Below are positions 9,207 through 16,779 of a stretch of 64,000 nt of DNA, piece by piece. The notes under the pieces were generated by a model, which saw only the letters and a program-made list of their open reading frames with translations, ran no database searches and had not been told where the DNA came from. Position 1 is the first letter of the stretch. The number at the start of each line of letters is the position of its first letter. This DNA comes from Pseudanabaena sp. ABRG5-3. Lineage in GTDB: Bacteria > Cyanobacteriota > Cyanobacteriia > Pseudanabaenales > Pseudanabaenaceae. The stretch spans positions 620,001-684,000 of the forward strand of contig NZ_AP017560.1 in NCBI RefSeq assembly GCF_003967015.1. Reading direction: 5' to 3'. The position numbers and the translations under genes are program-made.

Positions 9207-9267
9207 CTAGTCTCTGATTTGCCATGTGATCGCTGGGGATAAATGGGCATCAAATCCAGATGGTCAT
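9207..9267 (-). pseudogene. DUF5615 (PIN-like) toxin, truncated and frameshifted, copy 1
   Basis: The ATG overlaps the stop codon of the DUF433 gene (ATGA), as in intact DUF433-DUF5615 pairs. The reading begins MTIWI, but an extra T shifts the frame. The +1 frame continues DAHLSPAITWQIRD and stops. DUF5615 toxins normally start MTIWIDAHLSPAIA and run about 110-120 residues, so only the first 15-20 codons survive. Confidence 0.65.
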
Positions 9268-9499
9268 GCGACTAATACGGGATGATTGAGTTTACGTGAT
9301 GTGTAGGCTAGTGCTGCTTTGCGGTCATCTCTTTCAGGATCGGGCATTTCTTCTAAAATTTCTTCGGCACTAAGTCCAGCTACAAATAAGTCGAGAATAT
9401 CGGAGACACGAATTCTCATGCCACGAATGCAGGGGCGACCACCGCATTGCTTAGGGTTGATTGTGATTCTTTTAAGTAATTCTGGCATTTGATTTAGTT
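9228..9499. repeat. Direct repeat, copy 1, carrying a DUF433 gene
   Basis: About 272 bp nearly identical to 10303-10573. The repeat covers the whole DUF433 gene and the first codons of the toxin remnant, and both edges are sharp. Few base differences suggest recent duplication or gene conversion. Confidence 0.8.
9264..9488 (-). CDS. DUF433 antitoxin, copy 1
   Basis: A 74-residue protein of the DUF433 family, with the hallmark INPKQCGGRPCIRGMRIRVSDILD followed by LSAEEILEEMPD. The family is a DNA-binding, winged-helix-like antitoxin usually paired with a DUF5615 PIN-like toxin. Its toxin partner is destroyed here. It differs from the second copy by a handful of residues; for example, this copy reads PDPERDDRKAALAYTS where copy 2 and the family usually read PDLERDDLKAALAYAS, so this copy seems to be drifting. 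Confidence 0.85.
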   Translation of the reverse strand: MPELLKRITINPKQCGGRPCIRGMRIRVSDILDLFVAGLSAEEILEEMPDPERDDRKAALAYTSRKLNHPVLVA

Positions 9500-9513
9500 C
9501 CCTGCCACCTTAT

Positions 9514-9768
9514 TTAAAGGTTATTTTCTTGAGTCTTAGGCAAGGTTGTAACTGTAGTTGATTGGTTCTGTTGCGTCACTCTAATTAGGAATCTTAGGGC
9601 TTCATTAACTGCATCGGCGTTTGGAAATATTGCAGCAACATCAGGTTCTAGACGCACAGTTGAACCGCCAAAGTTTTTACGTCCTGAGCCTAGTTTTCTG
9701 ACACGCAGACTTTTGAGGTCATATTCGGGTCTAAGGTCGTCTTCTAGTTCTAATTCAGCCTTCTTCAT
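9514..9768 (-). CDS. Antitoxin of a BrnT-type module
   Basis: The open frame extends to 9804, but ATG 9768 (MKKAELELEDDLRPEYDLKSL) fits better and gives 84 residues with a 14-bp overlap of the upstream BrnT gene. It contains LRPEYDLKSLRVRKLGSGRK and VRLEPDVAAIFPNADAVNEALRFLI. The latter looks like the ribbon-helix-helix DNA-binding half seen in BrnA-like antitoxins. Transcribed after brnT, it would neutralise the toxin and repress the operon. It is intact. Confidence 0.75.
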   Translation of the reverse strand: MKKAELELEDDLRPEYDLKSLRVRKLGSGRKNFGGSTVRLEPDVAAIFPNADAVNEALRFLIRVTQQNQSTTVTTLPKTQENNL

Positions 9769-10027
9769 ATGCTTCACGCTCCGATTTTGTAACTTCTCTG
9801 GCACTGATAATCCGAATTGATTCTCTTCTTTCTGTATAGGAAACGATTAATAATCGTCCTCGATTTGATTCGCCGACAATTAAGTAACGTTCTTCGTCTT
9901 CTGAGTGGTCTAGATCATAGAAATCAACATAAAGCGGATCGTCAAAGATAGTTTTCGCTTCGTCGAAGGAAACTCCATGCTTTGCCAAGTTTTTGATTGC
10001 TTTGTTTTCGTCCCACTCATATTTCAT
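9755..10027 (-). CDS. brnT: BrnT family ribonuclease toxin
   Basis: A 90-residue protein starting MKYEWDENKAIKNLAKHGVSFDEAKTIF, the standard BrnT signature (WDxxKxxxNxxKHGVSFxEA). It ends with RIISAREVTKSEREAYEE, the usual ISAR helix. BrnT has a RelE-like fold, cleaves RNA and is neutralised by the downstream antitoxin. Length and motifs are complete, so the toxin is probably functional. Gene order toxin-then-antitoxin with overlap is the norm for this family. Confidence 0.9.
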   Translation of the reverse strand: MKYEWDENKAIKNLAKHGVSFDEAKTIFDDPLYVDFYDLDHSEDEERYLIVGESNRGRLLIVSYTERRESIRIISAREVTKSEREAYEEG

Positions 10028-10117
10028 GAATTTATTTTAACAAGTATTGAAAGCGATCGCCTAGTCTATAAATTGCAATGCGATCGCCCAATAAATTTCT
10101 AATGCGATTAGCGATCG

Positions 10118-10253
10118 CTAAGTTTTTTCAATAATGCGTCGAACTTCTGCAACTTTACGGTTACTTGGTTTGTCTGCATAAGTTCCAATAATGTTAAATT
10201 GAGTTTCCGCTAATTTCTACTAACGATTCACCTGTAGCTAGTATTTCTAATGC
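10118..10253 (-). pseudogene. Decayed coding remnant, family unknown
   Basis: Two protein-like stretches lie in different frames: ALEILATGESLVEISG (from 10253), then QFNIIGTYADKPSNRKVAEV and RRIIEKT to a stop at 10118-10120. A single frameshift would join them. No family was recognised. It lies between the second toxin remnant and BrnT and seems to be what the DUF433 duplication landed in or brought along. Confidence 0.35.
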
Positions 10254-10254
10254 T

Positions 10255-10341
10255 CTAAGTAGCGAAGGCGTTTATGTTAAAGGTTTTAGAGATCCAAGGG
10301 ACGATCGCTGGGGATAGATGGGCATCAATCCAGATGGTCAT
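10255..10341 (-). pseudogene. DUF5615 toxin N-terminus, truncated, copy 2
   Basis: Starts with ATG 10341 overlapping the second DUF433 stop. It reads MTIWIDAHLSPAIVPWISKT then FNINAFAT and stops after 28 codons. This is the correct DUF5615 start without the frameshift of copy 1, but the remaining roughly 85 residues are missing. It is almost certainly inactive. Confidence 0.7.
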
Positions 10342-10573
10342 GCGACTAATATGGGATGATTGAGTTTACGTGATGCGTAGGCTAGTGCTGCTTTGAGGTC
10401 ATCTCTTTCGAGATCGGGCATTTCTTCTAAAATCTCTTCGGCGCTGAGTCCAGCCACAAATAAGTCAAGAACATCGGAGACGCGAATTCTCATGCCCCGA
10501 ATACAGGGACGACCGCCGCATTGCTTGGGGTTGATTGTGATTCTTTTTAGTAATTCTGGCATTTGATTTAGTT
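10303..10573. repeat. Direct repeat, copy 2, carrying a DUF433 gene
   Basis: About 271 bp nearly identical to 9228-9499. One missing base relative to copy 1 (in the toxin start) accounts for the frame difference between the two toxin remnants. Confidence 0.8.
10338..10562 (-). CDS. DUF433 antitoxin, copy 2
   Basis: 74 residues, matching copy 1 except for a few positions and closer to the family consensus (PDLERDDLKAALAYASRKLNHPILVA). The protein is a complete DUF433 antitoxin without a working toxin. It follows the MazF gene by 5 bp, so it may be co-transcribed with that module. Confidence 0.85.
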   Translation of the reverse strand: MPELLKRITINPKQCGGRPCIRGMRIRVSDVLDLFVAGLSAEEILEEMPDLERDDLKAALAYASRKLNHPILVA

Positions 10574-10939
10574 TAAGTTGAGCGTATATTTCAAGGCTGT
10601 ATCAAGGTTTTGTGACGGAATCGACCCGATTAATCGATAAATTGCTGATGTGGCGATCGTTGCTAAGTTGTCAGTCATGATTACAGAATCAACGAGTAGC
10701 CCTGACTGTTGACCTTCTGGCGAGTTCTGTAAAATGGTAACGCGACTGGAATGACCTGCGCGAAACATCTGACTGGTAATCATGGCGACAATAATTTGAG
10801 GTAGCCCTGTTTGCAAATTGTCAGCTTGCACAATTATTGCAGGGCGAGTTTTGGCGGTTATCAAGTCAGAATTTGGGAATAATACGAGGACTACATCACC
10901 TCGTTTAAAGTTTGGCTTTGGCTGCGTCATAGTCATCAT
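10568..10939 (-). CDS. MazF/PemK-type endoribonuclease toxin
   Basis: 123 residues, with the family opening FKRGDVVLVLFPNSDLITAKTRPAIIVQ (GDVV..PFP....KRPAvV) and the later conserved segment IVAMITSQM. MazF/PemK toxins cleave mRNA at short sequence motifs. The start region has ATGs at 10939, 10936 and 10930. It overlaps the 3' end of the antitoxin gene by up to 35 bp, so translational coupling is likely. Intact. Confidence 0.88.
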   Translation of the reverse strand: MMTMTQPKPNFKRGDVVLVLFPNSDLITAKTRPAIIVQADNLQTGLPQIIVAMITSQMFRAGHSSRVTILQNSPEGQQSGLLVDSVIMTDNLATIATSAIYRLIGSIPSQNLDTALKYTLNLN

Positions 10940-11159
10940 AAATGCTCATTTCAGGGCTATTCCAATCTTCGGCAAAGGTGGCTAGACTTGTTCGTAAAAT
11001 TTCCGCTTGTTTTTTGTCAATGCCTTGAGAGGCTAGGTCAACTGCTTTAGTTTCTAGGAAGGTAACAATGACTCGCGTTCCTTCAAGTAAATTGTTGTTT
11101 GGACTTTCAATAAGTTCTACTTGTCCATTACGATAGATTCCTTCAACAGTAGTTAACAT
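10905..11159 (-). CDS. DUF104-like antitoxin
   Basis: 84 residues beginning MLTTVEGIYRNGQVELIESP, then LLEGTRVIVTFLE. This matches the short beta-strand opening of DUF104/AF2212-like antitoxins (xAxYxxGxxxxLexxxLxEGxxVxVxxxx). The C-terminal half (AEDWNSPEMSIYDDYDAAKAKL) resembles toxin-binding tails. It precedes and overlaps the MazF gene. The family assignment is moderate, the antitoxin role likely. Confidence 0.72.
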   Translation of the reverse strand: MLTTVEGIYRNGQVELIESPNNNLLEGTRVIVTFLETKAVDLASQGIDKKQAEILRTSLATFAEDWNSPEMSIYDDYDAAKAKL

Positions 11160-11186
11160 TTTTCACCTCTTTATAAATTTAAATTT

Positions 11187-11267
11187 TTAACGTTCTACAG
11201 ATCTCGTCATTTCAATGAGCGATTCAAAAGGTAGAGATAAATTTACGGTTGCTTGGGTTGTCTGCAT
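11187..11267 (-). pseudogene. Truncated antitoxin-like open frame, 26 codons
   Basis: Reads MQTTQATVNLSLPFESLIEM then TRSVER and stops. The opening resembles small cyanobacterial antitoxin-type proteins, but it breaks off after 26 residues. It lies directly upstream of the DUF104-like antitoxin on the same strand. Probably a remnant. Confidence 0.35.
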
Positions 11268-11372
11268 AGTAGTAAGGCTTAATCGATTAATAAACTGATA
11301 ATGTCACTACCCAAACAATATCTACCTATTTAAGGTCTATCTTCTTTTAGTAGAGTAGATTTATACAAAGTG

Positions 11373-12125
11373 TTAGACTGTGAAAATTATAGAGCTAGAC
11401 ATAGATTCTTTCTCCTGTAAATAAACCAGAAACGTGAAATCGTTATAGAAGACCATTCTGATAACAAAGTTCTTATCCGTAGTCTTAAAAAACTGATAGT
11501 AGAATACGTCTGGATTCTTGCCTTTTCTGGCTAATCCTAACTCTTGGTATTTTTCTAAATGAATAAATGCTTGGTTAATTGGATCTAAAATATAAGCATC
11601 TTGTGAGTAGCTCAAATCTCGATTAAGGAATTTAGGACTTTTGATAATACAGCTACCTGTACATTTCTTTGTATAGCCTGATTCAAGATAGTACAAGGCA
11701 CGAGCAATCGACTCAATCACACGTTCTATACGTTGCATCTCACATGATATGGCTGTTGTGTTGTAAGGAATAAGTACTCTATTCTTCCTAGAGATAACTC
11801 TTGCACTTTTAGCAGTCAAGAAAATTCTCTTCCCTAAAAGTCCCTCACGTCTAAGCAAAGCTCTAACCCATTTTGATTTAAACAGAGTAAGTGCTAGACT
11901 GCTTGTGGATGCCATAGCTATCACGGCTGCTGTATATTCATCATCTTTGGATCGTGAGTTGTTATGGTCGGAACAGGCAGGTACAGTTATTAGATTGTTT
12001 GTATAATCATGATTACCATCAGATAAATCTTTCTTTTTTGGGAAAAAGCATTTTGGAGGAATATGATCCTTTGTCGTTGCTATTTTCTCACAGCAATAAC
12101 ATTGTGGCTTTTCAAATGAGTTCAT
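11373..12125 (-). CDS. HNH endonuclease-like protein
   Basis: 250 residues. The N-terminus has a CYCC zinc knuckle, then TTKDHIPPKCFFP (the H of the HNH core) and, about 35 residues later, VPACSDHNNSRSKDDEY (the N/H portion). This CxxC-H-PP-CxxHN order is typical of HNH nucleases in defence and mobile contexts. The remaining roughly 190 residues match nothing I recognise. The gene stands alone inside the TA island. The target could be phage or other DNA, but nothing in sequence shows this. Confidence 0.72.
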   Translation of the reverse strand: MNSFEKPQCYCCEKIATTKDHIPPKCFFPKKKDLSDGNHDYTNNLITVPACSDHNNSRSKDDEYTAAVIAMASTSSLALTLFKSKWVRALLRREGLLGKRIFLTAKSARVISRKNRVLIPYNTTAISCEMQRIERVIESIARALYYLESGYTKKCTGSCIIKSPKFLNRDLSYSQDAYILDPINQAFIHLEKYQELGLARKGKNPDVFYYQFFKTTDKNFVIRMVFYNDFTFLVYLQEKESMSSSIIFTV

Positions 12126-12205
12126 TACTTAGTGAATTAGACCTAATAAATGTGATTATTTTTTATGGATGGTAATCATCTTGACGATCGCAATATAACC
12201 ATGTT

Positions 12206-12418
12206 TCAAAGACCATCAAAATCTGTAACAGCAAACTCTTGCTGAATCTGAGAAAGCTCAGCTTGAATTTGTGGATCTTGTGCCATTGCCGCTAGTTCAT
12301 TTCTAATCCGAATTTGATGCGCTATATGCTCTAAAAGCCACAACTGCTCAGTTAGATTGAGAGCGTCTATGGATTTAGCAATAATCTTCAGTTCACTTGA
12401 CCGTTCTCTAATTAGCAT
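12206..12418 (-). CDS. Orphan antitoxin-like small protein
   Basis: 70 residues, with ALNLTEQLWLLEHIAHQIR followed by an acidic tail with IQAELSQIQQEFAVTDFDGL. This layout (a short dimerising helix pair and a tail ending in a DGL-like motif) is common in cyanobacterial antitoxins that precede RelE or MazF toxins. The next gene downstream is the HNH protein, not a toxin, so it appears orphaned. Confidence 0.55.
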   Translation of the reverse strand: MLIRERSSELKIIAKSIDALNLTEQLWLLEHIAHQIRIRNELAAMAQDPQIQAELSQIQQEFAVTDFDGL

Positions 12419-12471
12419 AGTTTCTAACCTTGCTTATCTCTAATTGATTCAATAAGAACAGGAGGTAATGA

Positions 12472-12675
12472 TTAAGATTTACGCCATTCTTGACAAAGAC
12501 GAGTTACCTCATCAAAAGTCGGATCATTTTCAAAACTTCCAGCAACCTTTAGCCACCAAGGAGACTTTTTCTGTGTAAATGCAGATAGTATTTGTCTCAT
12601 TTGCGCTATTTCAGCCTCTAAAGTTGCCACTCGTGCTTCCAAAGGTTGAGGATCTGCAATTTGTTGAGAGAGCAT
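12472..12675 (-). CDS. Orphan antitoxin-like small protein
   Basis: 67 residues: a coiled-coil-prone N-terminus (LEARVATLEAEIAQMRQIL), then WWLKVAGSFENDPTFDEVTRL and CQEWRKS. The second half resembles VapB-like antitoxins of cyanobacteria that usually precede a PIN-domain toxin. No PIN gene follows within the 53 bp to the next gene. Assignment by resemblance only. Confidence 0.5.
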   Translation of the reverse strand: MLSQQIADPQPLEARVATLEAEIAQMRQILSAFTQKKSPWWLKVAGSFENDPTFDEVTRLCQEWRKS

Positions 12676-12747
12676 ATAAGTGTTTACTACAAGTTTCGAT
12701 CGCTATTGTAGCAACACCTATATGCTCTATATGTTATTTTCTGCGAT

Positions 12748-15700
12748 CTATGGCTTCTGTTCAGGGAACATACACTTATCGGAATCGCAACCAGCAGGCC
12801 CCGCCTCCATCAACTCACCCGAATCATAACGCAACAAACTCGCGTAAAAATCATCAGACTTGCGACGTACTAGCACCTCAGCACTGAGCTTCTCATAGGT
12901 AGCCTTATCGATTGGCTCAAAAGGCAAACGGGGGAAAGTTTGGAGGTCATCAAAACGCGCCAATAGCGCCGCCGAGATATAACCCTCATCATCACGAATA
13001 GCTTCGTAAATCTTCTTCCCTAAAGGCTCGATTTCATGCTCGCGCAATTCCAAGGTTGCCGAAGTATTATGACGGGTGTAATGCTTCTGCACCTGCATAT
13101 AGAAATCAAATTGCGCCATCACATCAAACTTGCTGATTTCCACCTGATCCGCACCGTCAAGGTCAGCCCAAGACACGCTCACAGGAATCTCCACCAGCCA
13201 TTCCGTACATCTCGGATCGAAAGGATCGTTTAGCAATTGTCCATTCTCATCCTTGTCCGATTGTGAAGGAATGATGCTATAGCCATAGTCCATGCAAGCC
13301 CGCGCCACAGGATCTTCCTTACGGAAAGTAATCCGACGGATAAATCGCTGCGCCTTCGGTGGATGCCATCCAGGGGAAGCACCAGTCAGTAAGGATTTCG
13401 TGCCTGCTGGCTGAGTTGTCGTGCAACGATTGGGGCGGCGTAAGCCATGCGCGTCGCAATATTCCCAAACCGTCTGATGCACGATTTCACGCCAGCGATT
13501 TAGATAATCAGCTTCCTTCTCTTTGAAGTCTAGCCCCTGCACAGTGTCAGGACGACCCGCCTCAAACCAGCGCAACCATTCTACACCAAAGGCATGAACG
13601 AAGAAGTCAAATAGACCTGTGAAGGATACGCCCACAATTGGGTCAACTTCACGACTAAATTGATAGCGTTCTTCATTGAAGCGATGATTGAGTAAAGCAG
13701 CAACGGACAAAGCGCCTGCTTTAAAGGCTTCTTCCTGTTCTTTCTCATTACGAGGATTGAGTTGATTGAGATGCACCTCAGACAAATTGCAATGGAAGTC
13801 TGCCCCAGTTATTTCTCCACATGGATTCAGGGCATAACGCTGTAATCTATGCGCTAGCTCACGTTCAGTGACTTCAGGCTGATGCGATCGCAACCATTCT
13901 TTGCCTTCTCCTTTCACATAAGCAGCAAGGAAATCACGCTTGAGTTCGGTCGTTGTAATCAAGTCAGCATTAGAACGCGCGATTGCCTCACCTGCCCATT
14001 GAATTGCACCTTCACCCGAATAATATTGCTTACGAACAGCATCAACACATTCTTGTTCAGTCGGTTTGCGATGGAATACACGAGTATGATTCGCCATTCT
14101 CAAAGCATCACGCTCAGGATCAATTCTCCAATTACCAGCTTCGTCTTGCTGCCAAAGATTATCCTTTGCCACAGAACCTAAAGTATCTTCTGAAGAGAAT
14201 TGGCGCATTCCTGCTGAGTTGTGCGTCAGATAGCCATCACAGTAGAAGCAATGAGCTTCTTCCACTTCAATGTCGTAGGTTTGCACATAGTCTTGACTAC
14301 CTAAACCTTTAACGCTCACTGGAATATCCATGCTTACATCGGATTCGGCAATGTAGCGCTCATAGTTAGAATTAACAGTGCGAGAGCCTTGGAAACCCAT
14401 GTCACGCATTTCGCTATAGGTATAGACTTCACGCATCATTTCGGCAGCGATCGTAAAGCCATACATTTTCAGTCCTTGACGGATTTCACCCTTAACTGAA
14501 TGCTGTGCAATGAGTGCGTTGTATCGTTCTTTTAGAGCAGGAATAGTGAGATTATATTTTGCTTGCCAGTTTAGTTCTTTAGGCGTAGTAATACTGATTC
14601 TGCCAGCAATCCCAAGACTCGAAAGAACAGCACTTACCTGTCTAACAAATTGACGGTAAACAGATGTCACAAGATGTGGAGGACGATTATCAACTGCACC
14701 ATCGCTATCCATTAATCCTGCAAGATAAGCAGAACGAATATCTGTAGATCCTTGCAAGATGAAAGATGGAATTTCTAAAACAGTACTTGGCTGTTTAATA
14801 TGTTTATGGAAGTATTCAGCCAAACGAATTGATGTACAGACTGTTTTTGCGGTGTTTTCTCCCTTGACTACACCGTGAGTAGCTGTCAAGCCAAACATTG
14901 CTAAGGCTTGATCTAGTTTCGCTTGTAGTTTTTGGCAAAGCTCAGGCTGAGTTGCATTCATCGCCCATTCTACTCGTCCATAGGGCTTGTCATGCTTATT
15001 CCGTCCTAAAGCCACATAGCCATCACCATGCGTAAATCCAATCAACCAAGCCACTTCGGGAGTTAAGGTTGGAATTGTAATGGATTTGGCATTGCGACTA
15101 TGACTAGGACGTTGCTCAGTATCATCTTCTGGTAAATGAGTGACATTTCCTGAAAGAATTTGAGTGCTGTGCATGAGGCGATCGCCTTCATCAAGTGCCG
15201 CCACATATTTCCAACGAATACTACCCTTGGCATCAGCTAAAACGGCTATACGATGGTTAGTAGTCGCTCTAGGGAAAGTGGCATTAGTTTCAATCTCTTG
15301 AACTTCTTGGATTCCCTGATCGAATTTGTTGAGGACTTTACGGAAGCCCAAAGGAGTTTGAACCAAATCGCCAACTTGCACATCCTTAATCGCAACTAAT
15401 CCCTTGTCTGTATGCACAAGAGCATCTTCAGGAAGACAACGGCGGATATTCCCAGCTACGATGCAAACGGCGGCTTCATCGATGAGGATGCAGCACTCGA
15501 CGGAGGTGAGTTGACGACCGATCGCTTTATTTAAAATATTGGCACAGCGATCGTAGAGCGTGGGCAACTTGACAGGATTTGCCATGCCGCCGAAGCCCTT
15601 GAGGGGTTCACCACTGGGGCGAACATCGCTGATATCAACGGTAATTTGGACGGGCTTAGTCTCATCAAATTGTTCGTTGCTAGAGAGTTCGAGCAAAGAT

Positions 15701-16272
15701 TGATAGGACTTGACCCAACCTTGACGACTATCGCCGACAAAAAACTTGACGGCATTGTTAGCGTAGTCAAATTCGACTTCGGTATTGTGGCGACGCTTTT
15801 CGACAGGGGTTGCGCCGATCGCACCGATCACATTTACTTGCAACTGGTTACGAATTACGGGTAGTTGGCTGATGTACTGCGGCTCTAGTACGCCGCCAGT
15901 GCCAGAGCCTTGCATGGCGAGATCCATCATCAAGCCAAAGGAGCGCCAGTCGATGACATTGGTGCTGGTGCAGTTATAGGAGCCAGAGAAATTTTCGGGA
16001 CGATCAACCCAATCCGTACCACCAACCCACAGCCAACGCCCAGAGGTGAGGGACTTTAGCTGCTTTTGCATCTTGTCGATTAGGTCAGCTTGTTCTTGGG
16101 TCAGCTTGCCTAGCGTTTTTAAACCTGTAAGTGTGCGATCGCATACCTCCGCCCAGCTTTCCCGCTTGTTATTATATTTGCGGCTATATGTCCTAAAAAA
16201 TACGGGATAAGCGGCAGGAGCGCTGTCGGGAAATCGCACCTCTTTATCGAGGCGAATAAATTCTTGCACCAT
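12748..16272 (-). CDS. nrdJ: Class II (adenosylcobalamin-dependent) ribonucleotide reductase, intein-containing
   Basis: A 1174-residue precursor; removing the intein (residues 279-685) leaves 767 residues, the size of monomeric class II ribonucleoside-triphosphate reductases. Class II reductases make deoxynucleotides using a cobalamin-derived thiyl radical and need no oxygen. Key residues seen are Cys101 (NCTSTNV), the NPCGEI loop with the thiyl-radical Cys818, Cys828 (FHCNLSEVHL) and the C-terminal redox pair Cys1162/Cys1167 (GCDSDKC). The intein lies between NIRR and SAGMRQFS, a conserved active-site region. The gene is separated from a small upstream gene by a hairpin block. The start at 16272 gives the family opening FIRLDKEVRFP. 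Confidence 0.9.
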   Translation of the reverse strand: MVQEFIRLDKEVRFPDSAPAAYPVFFRTYSRKYNNKRESWAEVCDRTLTGLKTLGKLTQEQADLIDKMQKQLKSLTSGRWLWVGGTDWVDRPENFSGSYNCTSTNVIDWRSFGLMMDLAMQGSGTGGVLEPQYISQLPVIRNQLQVNVIGAIGATPVEKRRHNTEVEFDYANNAVKFFVGDSRQGWVKSYQSLLELSSNEQFDETKPVQITVDISDVRPSGEPLKGFGGMANPVKLPTLYDRCANILNKAIGRQLTSVECCILIDEAAVCIVAGNIRRCLPEDALVHTDKGLVAIKDVQVGDLVQTPLGFRKVLNKFDQGIQEVQEIETNATFPRATTNHRIAVLADAKGSIRWKYVAALDEGDRLMHSTQILSGNVTHLPEDDTEQRPSHSRNAKSITIPTLTPEVAWLIGFTHGDGYVALGRNKHDKPYGRVEWAMNATQPELCQKLQAKLDQALAMFGLTATHGVVKGENTAKTVCTSIRLAEYFHKHIKQPSTVLEIPSFILQGSTDIRSAYLAGLMDSDGAVDNRPPHLVTSVYRQFVRQVSAVLSSLGIAGRISITTPKELNWQAKYNLTIPALKERYNALIAQHSVKGEIRQGLKMYGFTIAAEMMREVYTYSEMRDMGFQGSRTVNSNYERYIAESDVSMDIPVSVKGLGSQDYVQTYDIEVEEAHCFYCDGYLTHNSAGMRQFSSEDTLGSVAKDNLWQQDEAGNWRIDPERDALRMANHTRVFHRKPTEQECVDAVRKQYYSGEGAIQWAGEAIARSNADLITTTELKRDFLAAYVKGEGKEWLRSHQPEVTERELAHRLQRYALNPCGEITGADFHCNLSEVHLNQLNPRNEKEQEEAFKAGALSVAALLNHRFNEERYQFSREVDPIVGVSFTGLFDFFVHAFGVEWLRWFEAGRPDTVQGLDFKEKEADYLNRWREIVHQTVWEYCDAHGLRRPNRCTTTQPAGTKSLLTGASPGWHPPKAQRFIRRITFRKEDPVARACMDYGYSIIPSQSDKDENGQLLNDPFDPRCTEWLVEIPVSVSWADLDGADQVEISKFDVMAQFDFYMQVQKHYTRHNTSATLELREHEIEPLGKKIYEAIRDDEGYISAALLARFDDLQTFPRLPFEPIDKATYEKLSAEVLVRRKSDDFYASLLRYDSGELMEAGPAGCDSDKCMFPEQKP
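14218..15438 (-). mobile_element. Intein with LAGLIDADG homing endonuclease in nrdJ
   Basis: 407 residues (279-685 of the precursor). Splice block A starts with Cys279 (CLPEDALVHT). Block B includes ATTNHRIAVL. Two endonuclease motifs follow, WLIGFTHGDGYVAL (about 409-422) and AYLAGLMDSDGAVD (about 515-528), each keeping its catalytic Asp. Block F is YDIEVEEAHCFYC and block G YLTHN, with the penultimate His684, Asn685 and the +1 extein Ser686. All residues needed for splicing and for DNA cleavage look intact, so the element is probably both splicing- and homing-competent. It interrupts the protein immediately after NIRR. Confidence 0.93.
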
Positions 16273-16602
16273 AAAAAATGCTTTTGTTTTAACGTTGAGT
16301 CAGAATAATACCTTAACTCACATTTAGCGGAGAAATCCAATCAAAATTTATTCGGCACACTATTAGTGGATTTTCCTCCAGAAAACCTATAGCAATAAAA
16401 GGATTACTTAGGACATAAAACCCCAAATATAAGTAGCAGCACTTCGCGCTGCTACTTATATTTGGGGTTTTGAAAATAAAAGATGAGAGATAGCTCAAAA
16501 CGATATCTCTCATCTTTTATTTTGATTTGTCTTTTACTATGCTTGATGAAATAAATTTCCCCCTACAAAATATAAGACTCGCATTGCGAGCCTTAATTAA
16601 CC
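16273..16602. other. 330-bp spacer with two stacked hairpins
   Basis: No coding signal was found between nrdJ and the small gene upstream of it. It contains the two hairpins listed at 16417-16523. The stretch next to nrdJ (16273-16410) is AT-rich and presumably the nrdJ promoter region. No cobalamin riboswitch could be recognised by eye. Confidence 0.5.
16417..16523. repeat. Two back-to-back long hairpins
   Basis: The first has perfect 24-bp arms (16417-16440 and 16448-16471). The second, two bases later, has perfect 20-bp arms (16473-16492 and 16504-16523). The second can terminate the cinA/small-gene transcript coming from the right. The first is unlike the other repeat families here except for a shared AAGTAGC motif. 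Confidence 0.65.
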
Positions 16603-16746
16603 TTAATGGCGATGGTTGCGACGTGAGTTATTTCTTACTGGTATCGGAATCAACTCAGGTTGGGGCTGGTTTTGTCCCAAAAGGGCTTCCAAAACACGAT
16701 TTAGAATTTCGCCGATCTCTTTCAGTGCTTTCTTGATCGCTTTCAC
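16603..16746 (-). CDS. Small basic protein, 47 codons, downstream of cinA
   Basis: A GTG-started frame with AGGGAG about 10 bases upstream of the start and an in-frame stop further upstream, which fixes the beginning. The product starts (M)KAIKKALKEIGEILNRVLEA, an amphipathic helix, continues LLGQNQPQPELIPIPV and ends in a basic tail RNNSRRNHRH. It lies 33 bp after the cinA stop on the same strand, so it may share the cinA transcript. The helix plus IPIPV plus Arg/His-rich tail looks designed rather than random. Small cyanobacterial proteins of similar layout may exist, but I cannot name a family. Confidence 0.5.
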   Translation of the reverse strand: MKAIKKALKEIGEILNRVLEALLGQNQPQPELIPIPVRNNSRRNHRH

Positions 16747-16779
16747 TATGCTTGGCTCCCTATCATCATCTAGGTTTAT

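Noticed and set aside
12579-12887. Plus-strand open frame of 102 codons
   Set aside because: It runs antisense across the end of nrdJ and an orphan antitoxin gene; codon use is unlike neighbours and both sense genes are well supported.
16273-16410. Possible cobalamin riboswitch before nrdJ
   Set aside because: No B12-box-like conserved sequence could be recognised in the leader.
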